A stretch of DNA of 14,532 nt. It comes from Oscillospiraceae bacterium (GTDB lineage Bacteria; Bacillota; Clostridia; Oscillospirales; Ruminococcaceae). The notes under the pieces were generated by a model. The model had not been told where the DNA came from. It ran no database searches and saw only the letters and a list, made by a program, of their open reading frames with translations. The stretch lies in contig RKCM01000149.1 in the NCBI GenBank assembly GCA_014858325.1, forward strand, positions 1-14,532, given 5' to 3'. This document shows positions 1 to 7,051 of the stretch, piece by piece (the first letter of the stretch is position 1; each line of letters begins with the position of its first letter). The translations under genes were made by a program, and so were the position numbers.

Positions 1-487
1 CCCGGACGGAATCCGTCACACAGCTGTAGACGTCCAGATCCAGCCCCACCTCGCCCTGGAGTTTCAGATCGCTGATATCCCGGCATTTGAGGTAAAATTT
101 CCGGTCCGTCATGACCTCCAGCCGCCGGTTGGCCTCATGGATGATGGCCTGGAAATACCGTCTCTGGACATAGGTCTGGAAATCCAGCCCTGCGGCCTGG
201 CGGCGTTTTCCGTTGGCGGTCCTGTCAAGCCGCCCTACCATACCGTAGGTTTCCGTCAGTTCCTCCCGTTTTTTCAGAAGAACTGCGATCTCTTTTGCGG
301 CGGCCTCATTTTTCCGATAAAGATGGTCCAGCTCCCGCTCTTCCTCCTCCAGAGATTCTTTCCGTTCTTTCAACTCTGAAAGAGTCTCCGGCAGGATTCC
401 CTTCTTCTCCTCCGCTTCCAGAGCCTCTCTCAATCGGTTCTGCTCTTCCTTTTCGCTCTCAAGAGCTCCAAAGTGCCGGTTTCGTTC
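1..487 (-). CDS. SbcC-like SMC-family nuclease ATPase, C-terminal fragment (truncated)
   Basis: Reading the minus strand from about 487 down to 1 gives one open frame that runs off the left edge. It starts with a charged, glutamate/lysine-rich coiled-coil stretch (about 487-250), then FQTYVQRRYFQAIIHEANRR (about 190-125), then RLEVMTDRKFYLKCRDISDL and GEVGLDLDVYSCVTDSVR. These are the conserved blocks that precede the ABC signature (LSGGES) in bacterial SbcC; the signature and Walker B would lie just left of the window. SbcC with SbcD forms an ATP-dependent DNA end/hairpin nuclease. Only about 160 of roughly 1000 residues are here. No true start exists: the frame stays open to an ATG at 601, but 488-600 is the antisense of a sortase substrate tail, so that extension is not real SbcC. 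GC is visibly lower than in the genes to the right. Family assignment is confident; whether the truncation is biological or an assembly join is open. Confidence 0.8.
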
Positions 488-607
488 CCCCAGAAGCTGA
501 TCCAGACCGGGCAGCTCAACTGGCCCGTGCCGCTGCTGGCCGGTGCCGGTGCGGTGCTGATGGCAGTGGGCATCATGCTGAACAGGAGAAAGGACGACCA
601 TGCGTAA
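488..607 (+). pseudogene. C-terminal sorting tail of a sortase-anchored surface protein (5'-truncated)
   Basis: The forward frame reads PQKLIQTGQLNWP, then a hydrophobic helix (VPLLAGAGAVLMAVGIML), then a basic tail NRRKDDHA and a stop at 605-607. This is a complete cell-wall sorting signal: an LPXTG-like pentapeptide (LIQTG), a membrane segment and a positive tail. Everything that should precede it, the signal peptide and the extracellular domains, is missing. Upstream of about 488 the same frame shows no plausible start and meets a stop at 377-379, and the DNA there is instead antisense SbcC. The stop overlaps the sortase start by 8 nt (ATGCGTAA), so substrate and enzyme were co-translated in the intact locus. 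The surface protein's function cannot be told from this remnant. Confidence 0.8.
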
Positions 608-1193
608 ACCTTCCCTTGGCACGGTCTGCATCGTGCTGGGCGTGCTGCTGATGCTGGCGGCGGGCGGACTGTACGCCTACAACCGCTATGAGGATGCCCA
701 CGCCGGGGCCGAAGCGCAGACCGTCGTGCAAGACCTGGAAGAAAAGGTCGTCGAAAAGACTGAGACCGTCGCCGAAAGCACCCCGGAAGAAATGACCGCC
801 GAGCTGCCCTCGGTGTTCGTGGACGGGTACGATTACGTGGGCGTGCTCACCATCCCCGCACTGGACCTCCGCCTGCCGGTGATGCAGGATTGGAGCTATC
901 CCAAACTGAAAATTGCCCCCTGCCGCCAGTACGGCTCCTCCCGCACCAACGATCTGGTGATCGCGGCGCACAACTACGAGACGCATTTCGGCAAGATCGG
1001 CACCCTCGCCGTGGGCGACGAGGTCCGCTTCACCGATATGGACGGCATCGACAATTATTACTCCGTGCAGAAGGTGGAGGTGCACGACCCCACCGACGTG
1101 GACGCCGTGAAAAACAGCGGCTATGATCTGGTGCTGTACACCTGCACCTACGGCGGCAAGACCCGCATCGTGGTCTTTTGCGACCGCGATTGA
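600..1193 (+). CDS. Sortase (cysteine transpeptidase), LPXTG-anchoring type
   Basis: A 197-residue protein with an N-terminal signal-anchor helix (residues 8-27), a variable glutamate-rich linker (about 35-70) and a sortase domain (about 75-197). The catalytic triad is visible: His124 in VIAAHNYETHF, Cys182 in LVLYTCTYGG and Arg189 in GKTRIVV. The N-terminal helix fixes it in the membrane with the domain outside, as in class C/D enzymes; the exact class is not certain. Sortases cut a LPXTG-like signal after Thr and join the protein to peptidoglycan or to a pilin. The gene overlaps the end of its likely substrate, whose signal is LIQTG, so this is probably a dedicated substrate/sortase pair. 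There is no free-standing ribosome site: the start lies in the sequence coding the substrate's basic tail (aggagaaaggacgacc just before), and translation is probably coupled. Length is normal for the family. Confidence 0.9.
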   Translation: MRKPSLGTVCIVLGVLLMLAAGGLYAYNRYEDAHAGAEAQTVVQDLEEKVVEKTETVAESTPEEMTAELPSVFVDGYDYVGVLTIPALDLRLPVMQDWSYPKLKIAPCRQYGSSRTNDLVIAAHNYETHFGKIGTLAVGDEVRFTDMDGIDNYYSVQKVEVHDPTDVDAVKNSGYDLVLYTCTYGGKTRIVVFCDRD

Positions 1194-1225
1194 CTGAACC
1201 ATTCCCCGGATTCCATTCCCGCATA

Positions 1226-1264
1226 CCCCCGCGCTGGTAGACGCCCAGCGCGGGGGATTTTTTG
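1226..1264 (+). terminator. Rho-independent terminator after sortase
   Basis: A perfect 12-bp GC stem, CCCCCGCGCTGG at 1226-1237 and CCAGCGCGGGGG at 1245-1256, with a 7-nt loop, is followed by an A and a run of Ts at 1258-1263. It lies 32 nt after the sortase stop and closes the substrate-sortase operon. Confidence 0.92.
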
Positions 1265-1278
1265 TTTGTATGGGGACG

Positions 1279-1333
1279 AACTCCTCCAGTCTCGCATTCG
1301 CTCGACAGCCCCCTCACAGAGGGGGCCTTTTGC
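1279..1333 (-). repeat. Intergenic hairpin repeat, copy A (inverted)
   Basis: Read on the minus strand this copy has a stem (GCCCCCTC/GAGGGGGC, 1308-1315 with 1319-1326) followed by CGAGCGAATGCGAGAC and a GGAGGAG tail. The 16-nt core CGAGCGAATGCGAGAC is identical to copy D at 11280-11295. On the plus strand the stem is followed by CCTTTTGCT, so it may act as a weak second terminator after the sortase operon. Confidence 0.8.
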
Positions 1334-1341
1334 TGCTGCCG

Positions 1342-1400
1342 AGAAGCAAAGCCTCCCTCCGTGAGGGAGGTGGCATCGCGTGAGCGATGACGGAAGGAGT
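1342..1400 (+). repeat. Intergenic hairpin repeat, copy B (direct)
   Basis: Two consecutive hairpins: CCTCCCTC/GAGGGAGG (1352-1359 with 1363-1370) and CATCGC/GCGATG (1374-1379 with 1384-1389, loop GTGA), then the tail GACGGAAGGAG. It lies head to head with copy A; the outer ends and the short TTTTGCT / AGCAAAG arms between them are complementary, so the pair could fold into one long structure. Confidence 0.8.
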
Positions 1401-1450
1401 GGGCATAAAATATGCCTCTGTGTCATACACTCTACAGAAAACCAAAGGGT

Positions 1451-1456
1451 GGGAGG
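1451..1456 (+). promoter_or_regulatory. Ribosome binding site deciding the DUF4830 start
   Basis: GGGAGG sits 9 nt before the ATG at 1466. An in-frame ATG at 1412 has no comparable site and would add 18 residues in front of the membrane segment, so 1466 is preferred. Confidence 0.7.
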
Positions 1457-1465
1457 CATGGGAGT

Positions 1466-2218
1466 ATGTTTGTGGTCACACTGAAAAAAGCCGGGCTCCA
1501 AAAGGTGGGGGTGGGCATCGCCTGCTGTGCGCTGGTGGTGTTCAGCGCCATGCTGGGGCGGTACATCAGCGGGCGCAGCGTGGCGGCCGTGGCCGCTGCC
1601 AGCGGCAACCGCATCGAGAGCGCCCAGGACATCCAGACCTGGTTTACCGGCTACGGGCTGGAGGTGGACGGGGCCACCATCGCCGCCGATAAGGTCAAGA
1701 TCCCCCGCAAATGGGACGACAGCTTTTCAGCCTTCAACGGGGTGGTGCAGCAAAGCGGCATGGACCTGACCCGCTACAAGGGCAAGACCGTGGAAAAATG
1801 GACGGCGCTGCTGCCCGCCGCCAGCAAGGGCGAGAGCAGCAGCTACGGCGTGCTGCTGGTGTATAAGAAAAAGGCCGTCGGGGCCTACCTGCTGGAAAAG
1901 CCCTCCGGCATCGTGACCGGGCTGAAGGACGCCCAGACTGCCATGGCCCTGCAGGAGGCGCAGGAGGTCTCGGGCGAGGATTTCAGCGGCGATTGGGGCG
2001 AGCGCCATGACGAGGAGCTGACGCAGAGCGGCGCCGGGCAGGCCGTGGAGACCAGCGGCGAGGACTTCAGCGGCGATTGGGGCGAGCGCCATGACGAGGA
2101 GCTGACGGGGAGCGAGAGCAGCGCCCAGCAGACCTCCGGCGAGCCCGAAAACCCGCTGCCACAGGCCGCCGCCTACACCGACCTGCCGCTGGACGCGGAG
2201 GGGTATCCTGTCGAGTAA
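1466..2218 (+). CDS. DUF4830 membrane-anchored protein with duplicated acidic C-terminal motif
   Basis: A 250-residue protein. Residues 12-34 form a hydrophobic signal-anchor (VGVGIACCALVVFSAML). Residues about 48-152 match the DUF4830 pattern seen in Clostridia: an opening on 'sequence position and Glu/Trp-containing' GYGLEVDG, then KVKIPRKWDDSFSAFN, GMDLTRYKGKTVEKWT and LLVYKKKAVGAYL. The role of this domain is unknown. The C-terminal third is low-complexity, acidic and rich in Gly/Ser, and carries an 18-residue motif SGEDFSGDWGERHDEELT twice (residues 169-186 and 197-214), one 28-residue period apart. Topology suggests the domain and tail are outside the cell. It appears to be monocistronic: a repeat pair and terminator lie upstream and the ptsH promoter region lies downstream. 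I propose no function. Family assignment is from memory of the sequence pattern. Confidence 0.72.
   Translation: MFVVTLKKAGLQKVGVGIACCALVVFSAMLGRYISGRSVAAVAAASGNRIESAQDIQTWFTGYGLEVDGATIAADKVKIPRKWDDSFSAFNGVVQQSGMDLTRYKGKTVEKWTALLPAASKGESSSYGVLLVYKKKAVGAYLLEKPSGIVTGLKDAQTAMALQEAQEVSGEDFSGDWGERHDEELTQSGAGQAVETSGEDFSGDWGERHDEELTGSESSAQQTSGEPENPLPQAAAYTDLPLDAEGYPVE
1970..2107 (+). repeat. Two 54-bp in-frame direct repeats inside the DUF4830 gene
   Basis: 1970-2023 and 2054-2107 encode the same 18 residues. The DNA differs only in the first serine codon (tcg against agc) and one Asp codon (gat against gac), so the duplication is recent or is being kept alike by recombination. The period is 84 nt (28 codons). 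Confidence 0.92.
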
Positions 2219-2296
2219 AGGGCAATGTGGACAAAAGAATATCACAAAGAAAGAAAACTGTGCAAAAATGGTACTTTGGGTGTAAAATCCTATACG

Positions 2297-2315
2297 TTTT
2301 CACTAAAATTTTCAC
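2297..2315 (+). promoter_or_regulatory. Tandem TTTTCAC repeats upstream of ptsH
   Basis: TTTTCAC occurs at 2297-2303 and again at 2309-2315, in an AT-rich stretch about 50-65 nt upstream of the ptsH -10 box. The 12-nt spacing is close to one helical turn, which would suit a protein that binds both copies on one face, or an UP-like element. No regulator can be named. Confidence 0.3.
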
Positions 2316-2338
2316 AAAAAAATCGGCATATTGGAAGG

Positions 2339-2367
2339 GTGCAAAAGGAACGGCTAAGGTTTATAAT
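2339..2367 (+). promoter_or_regulatory. Probable ptsH(I) promoter
   Basis: A perfect TATAAT is at 2362-2367, 47 nt before the ptsH start region. The hexamer 17 nt upstream, GTGCAA at 2339-2344, is a weak -35 (3 of 6), so the promoter may need an activator or the AT-rich upstream region. Confidence 0.55.
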
Positions 2368-2414
2368 AAGAATAGAACCATCTCCTGGATGAGATGAGTA
2401 AGGAGAAAATGATT

Positions 2415-2672
2415 ATGAAGGAATTCCAGTATACCGTGAAGGATGCCTGCGGCATCCACGCTCGTCCCGCCGGCCTGCTCGTGAAGGTGGCCAAGGGCTT
2501 TGCCAGCACCGCTACCCTGGAAAAGGACGGCAAGAGCTGTGACCTGCGCAAGCTGATGGCTCTGATGGGCATGGGCGTCAAGCAGGGCGATACCGTCACC
2601 GTGAAGGTGGAAGGCGACGACGAAGCCGCCGCTGCAGAAGCGATCCAGAAGTTCCTGAGCGAGAACGTCTGA
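2415..2672 (+). CDS. ptsH: HPr, phosphocarrier protein of the PTS
   Basis: An 85-residue HPr. His15 lies in GIHARPAG exactly where the phosphoryl group from Enzyme I is accepted and passed to sugar-specific EIIA domains in the cytoplasm. The ATG at 2415 is chosen because AAGGAG at 2400-2405 is 9 nt upstream; the ATG at 2409 is only 3 nt from it and that at 2394 precedes it. The start at 2415 also puts the active His at the canonical position 15. In Gram-positive HPr, Ser46 is phosphorylated by HPr kinase to control catabolite repression with CcpA. By alignment without gaps to Bacillus HPr (NLKSIMGVM), this protein has DLRKLMALM, so position 46 is Lys and the regulatory serine is absent. It is followed at 94 nt by ptsI, with a hairpin between. 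Confidence 0.95.
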   Translation: MKEFQYTVKDACGIHARPAGLLVKVAKGFASTATLEKDGKSCDLRKLMALMGMGVKQGDTVTVKVEGDDEAAAAEAIQKFLSENV

Positions 2673-2695
2673 TCGCGCAACGTCGTGTGATGAGG

Positions 2696-2727
2696 GGCCC
2701 TCGCAAGTGCGTGCGGGGGCCTTTTTT
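2696..2727 (+). terminator. Terminator-like hairpin between ptsH and ptsI
   Basis: GGCCCTCGCA (2696-2705) pairs with TGCGGGGGCC (2712-2721) with one G-T wobble and a 6-nt loop, followed by six Ts at 2722-2727. It has all marks of an intrinsic terminator, and lies inside the pts operon. It may be leaky, giving more HPr than Enzyme I, or ptsI may have its own start of transcription. Confidence 0.82.
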
Positions 2728-2765
2728 GCACCGCAGAAACCGATGAAGGAAGAAGGAGTAGAACG

Positions 2766-4412
<1,647 letters not shown>

Positions 4413-4433
4413 TCTTTCCAAACACAGACCCCC

Positions 4434-4472
4434 GCCCCCGGCCCGGCAGCTGCTGCCCCGCCGGGGGCTTTT
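4434..4472 (+). terminator. Rho-independent terminator after ptsI
   Basis: GCCCCCGGC (4434-4442) pairs with GCCGGGGGC (4460-4468); an inner stem GGCAGC/GCTGCC (4445-4450 with 4452-4457) lies within, and TTTT follows at 4469-4472. It begins 21 nt after the ptsI stop. Confidence 0.88.
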
Positions 4473-4498
4473 CTGCGGGAAAAATTCCGCAAAAATGC

Positions 4499-4527
4499 TT
4501 CAAAACCCTGCACCACCGTGTTATACT
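4499..4527 (+). promoter_or_regulatory. Sigma-A type promoter for the CDF transporter operon
   Basis: TTCAAA (4499-4504) and TATACT (4522-4527) are separated by 17 nt, and TG at 4519-4520 makes an extended -10 (TGtTATACT). It lies between the ptsI terminator and the transporter's ribosome site, so the two-gene unit has its own transcription start near 4534. Confidence 0.75.
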
Positions 4528-4557
4528 GGGGGCATCTCTTGGGAAGGAGAAGTTTTC

Positions 4558-5748
4558 ATGACCCAATTTTTGATCCGTTGTTTTATCAAACACCCGGACG
4601 ACGTGAAAAATGCCGCCGTCCGTACCGCATACGGCAATCTGGCCAGTCTGGTGGGGGTGGCCTGCAACCTGCTGCTCTGCCTGGGCAAGCTGACGGCGGG
4701 CACCCTGTTCGGCTCCATCGCCATCATGGCCGACGCTCTGAACAACCTCTCGGATGCTTCGTCCAATGTGGTCAGCCTCATCGGCTTCAAGCTGGCGGCC
4801 AAGGCCCCGGACGCGGAGCACCCCTACGGCCACGCCCGGTATGAGTATCTGGCGGGCCTTGTGGTCAGTGTGACGATCCTGGCCATCGGTTTTTCGCTGC
4901 TGAAGGAATCGGTGGTGAAGGTGCTGCACCCCACGCAGGTGGTCTTCAGCTGGCTGACGGTGGGCATCCTGGTGGTGTCCATCCTCGTCAAGCTCTGGAT
5001 GAGCGGCTTCAACCGCACCGTGGGCCGGAAGATCGGCTCCGAGACCCTGATGGCGACCGCCGCCGACAGCCGCAACGATGTGCTGACCACCGGCGCGGTG
5101 CTGCTCTCCACCGTGCTGTGCAGCCTGACGGGCTACGGCATCATCGATGGCCTCATGGGCGTGGGGGTGGCGGCGTTCATCCTCTGGTCCGGCTGGGGGC
5201 TTGTGATGGATACCCTGAGCCCCCTGCTGGGCGAGAGCCCCAGCCCCGAGCTGGTGGAGCACATTGAGCAGACCGTGATGGGCTACCCCGGGGTGCTGGG
5301 GATGCACGATCTGATGGTGCACGATTACGGCCCGGGGCATCAGTTTGCATCGCTGCACATTGAGTTCCCGGCGGAGACCGACCCCCTCAAGGCCCACGAC
5401 GTCATCGACAACATCGAGAACGCGTTCTGGAAAAAAGACCACCTGCAGGTGACGATCCACTATGACCCCATCGTCACCTCGGACGCCGTCGTGGGGGTGC
5501 TGCGGGCACGGCTGATGGAGCACGCCCGCCAGCTGGACCCCCAGATCTCGGTGCACGATCTGCGGGTGGTGCCCGGCGACAGCCACACCAACGTGCTGTT
5601 CGACCTGGTGTTCCCGGCAGGCTATACGGGGGACAAGGACCAGATGCTGGCCGAGATGTGCCGCTTTGTGACCGAACAGGACCCGAAATACAGCTGTGTC
5701 GTCAAGGTGGAGCAGAGCTATGCCTCCGCCCTGCCGGACAAAAAATAA
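4558..5748 (+). CDS. Cation diffusion facilitator (CDF) metal exporter, probable Mn/Fe type
   Basis: A 396-residue CDF transporter, which exports divalent metal from the cytoplasm in exchange for protons. The start at 4558 has AAGGAG (4544-4549) 8 nt upstream; an in-frame ATG at 4495 lies upstream of the promoter and is rejected. Hydrophobic helices occupy about 29-48, 70-80, 98-116, 128-148, 176-192 and 195-217. The transport site reads N62xxxD66 (in ADALNNLSDASSN, helix 2) and D170xxxD174 (in AADSRND, helix 5). This N-D/D-D set differs from the D-D/H-D of zinc YiiP and matches manganese exporters of the MntE kind, so Mn (or Fe) is inferred. HPYGHARYEY follows helix 2 as usual. The cytoplasmic part (about 225-396) is about 90 residues longer than normal and appears to hold two copies of the dimerisation fold, each opening on an HDL motif (HDLMVHDY at 250, HDLRVVPG at 333). 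An aminotransferase follows after 18 nt. Confidence 0.92.
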   Translation: MTQFLIRCFIKHPDDVKNAAVRTAYGNLASLVGVACNLLLCLGKLTAGTLFGSIAIMADALNNLSDASSNVVSLIGFKLAAKAPDAEHPYGHARYEYLAGLVVSVTILAIGFSLLKESVVKVLHPTQVVFSWLTVGILVVSILVKLWMSGFNRTVGRKIGSETLMATAADSRNDVLTTGAVLLSTVLCSLTGYGIIDGLMGVGVAAFILWSGWGLVMDTLSPLLGESPSPELVEHIEQTVMGYPGVLGMHDLMVHDYGPGHQFASLHIEFPAETDPLKAHDVIDNIENAFWKKDHLQVTIHYDPIVTSDAVVGVLRARLMEHARQLDPQISVHDLRVVPGDSHTNVLFDLVFPAGYTGDKDQMLAEMCRFVTEQDPKYSCVVKVEQSYASALPDKK

Positions 5749-5766
5749 AGCAAAAGGGGAAGTATT

Positions 5767-6951
5767 ATGCTGAACGAAACCTACCGCGCCATGCTGGGCA
5801 AGAAGAGCGTCATCCGCGAGACTTTTATGTATGGCAAGCAGCGTGCCGCCGAGATCGGCTACGAGAACGTCTTCGATTACTCGCTGGGCAACCCCAGCGT
5901 GCCCTGCCCGCCCGCGTTTACCAAGGCCATGCAGGACCTGCTGGCCCACGAGGAGCCGGTAGATCTCCACGGCTACTGCCCCAGCCAGGGCGACCCGGGT
6001 TTCCGCACCGATGTGGCAGCGCATCTGGCCAAGACCTTTGGCCTGCCTTATACGCAGAAGCACATTTTCCCCACCACGGGGGCGGCCGGGGCCATTGCCC
6101 ACGCCATCCGTGCCGTGACGAAGCCCGGCGACGAGGTGCTGACCTTTGCGCCTTATTTCCCGGAGTACGGCCCCTATGTGGCGGGCACCGGGGCACAGCT
6201 GAAGGTGGTGCCGCCCCAGGCGCCGAGCTTCCAGCCCAACCTTGACGCCTTTGCGCAGATGCTGACGGAAAACGTCACCTGCGTGCTCATCAACACCCCC
6301 AACAACCCCACCGGCGTGGTCTACTCCGCCCAGACGCTGACCCGGATGGCGGACATCCTGACGGAAAAGAGCGCAGCCTACGGCCACAACATCTTCCTCG
6401 TCAGCGACGAGCCCTACCGGGACATCGCCTTCGACGGCAAAAAGGTGCCCTACCCGGCGGCCTTCTACCCCCACACCCTGACCTGCTTCTCCTACTCCAA
6501 GAGCCTCAGCCTGCCCGGCGAGCGCCTTGGCTATGTGGCAGTGCGGCCCGGGTGCGAGGGCGAGGAGATTCTGGTGGACATGATGACCCAGATCTCCCGC
6601 TTTACCGGCCACAACTGCCCGCCCAGCATCATCCAGCGGGCCGTGAGCCGCTGCCAGGATGTGACCAGCGACCTCTCCGTCTACGAGACCAATATGAACC
6701 TGCTCTACGACAAGCTCACGGAGCTGGGCTTTGAGGTGGAGCGCCCCGGCGGCACCTTTTACATCTTCCCCAAAGCGCTGGAAGAGGACGCCAATGCCTT
6801 CTGCCAAAAGGCCCGGGAGTTCGACCTGCTGCTGGTGCCCAGCGACAGCTTTGGCGTGAAGGGCTATGTGCGGCTGGCCTACTGCATCGACACCGAGAAG
6901 GTAAAGCGCAGCCTGCCCGCACTGGAAAAGCTGGCAGCAGCTTATCAGTAA
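5767..6951 (+). CDS. PLP-dependent class I/II aminotransferase
   Basis: A 394-residue fold-type I aminotransferase resembling the aspartate aminotransferase group. Visible features: NTPNNPTG (176-183, with the Asn that holds the cofactor's ring oxygen), DEPYRDI with Asp214 that pairs with the pyridine nitrogen and Tyr217, the PLP lysine Lys245 in CFSYSKSLSLPGERLGY, and a C-terminal Arg369 (GYVRLAY) that would bind the substrate carboxylate. It is cytoplasmic with no signal. It transfers an amino group between an amino acid and a 2-oxo acid; which one cannot be told from sequence. AAGGGGA lies 6 nt before the ATG, and the gene begins 18 nt after the CDF transporter, so both are probably one transcript, though no metabolic link is evident. 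Its TAA is the first three bases of a hairpin repeat. Confidence 0.92.
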   Translation: MLNETYRAMLGKKSVIRETFMYGKQRAAEIGYENVFDYSLGNPSVPCPPAFTKAMQDLLAHEEPVDLHGYCPSQGDPGFRTDVAAHLAKTFGLPYTQKHIFPTTGAAGAIAHAIRAVTKPGDEVLTFAPYFPEYGPYVAGTGAQLKVVPPQAPSFQPNLDAFAQMLTENVTCVLINTPNNPTGVVYSAQTLTRMADILTEKSAAYGHNIFLVSDEPYRDIAFDGKKVPYPAAFYPHTLTCFSYSKSLSLPGERLGYVAVRPGCEGEEILVDMMTQISRFTGHNCPPSIIQRAVSRCQDVTSDLSVYETNMNLLYDKLTELGFEVERPGGTFYIFPKALEEDANAFCQKAREFDLLLVPSDSFGVKGYVRLAYCIDTEKVKRSLPALEKLAAAYQ

Positions 6952-6981
6952 CCTCTCAGACGCTGTGCGCCAGCTCCCCTA
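6949..6981 (-). repeat. Intergenic hairpin repeat, degenerate inverted copy
   Basis: The plus strand reads TAACCTCTCAGACGCTG then GCGCCAGCTCCCCTAT, matching the reverse complement of copy D (TAAACCTCTCCGTCTCGC then CGCCAGCTCCCCTAA) with small changes, and breaks off before the second arm of its stem. Its first three bases are the aminotransferase stop codon. Confidence 0.65.
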
Positions 6982-6987
6982 TGATTC

Positions 6988-7036
6988 TTGCCTCTCCTAT
7001 TAGGAGAGGTGTCTGCGAAGCAGACGGAGAGGTTTA
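6988..7036 (+). repeat. Intergenic hairpin repeat, copy C (direct)
   Basis: Stem 1 CCTCTCC/GGAGAGG (6991-6997 with 7003-7009), stem 2 GTCTGC/GCAGAC (7011-7016 with 7020-7025, loop GAA), and the tail GACGGAGAGGTTTA. The tail is identical to that of copy D. It ends 4 nt before the ribosome site of the glycoside hydrolase, so it forms that gene's leader. Confidence 0.82.
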
Positions 7037-7051
7037 GGCTAGGAGGCCGCT

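Noticed and set aside
573..1202. Minus-strand open frame opposite the sortase
   Set aside because: Sortase catalytic residues His, Cys and Arg on the plus strand decide the case.
1403..1430. GCATA-n16-CATACAC upstream of the DUF4830 gene, resembling a sporulation sigma-G/F promoter
   Set aside because: Short degenerate match with unusual spacing, and the likely host group does not sporulate; not strong enough to list as a feature.
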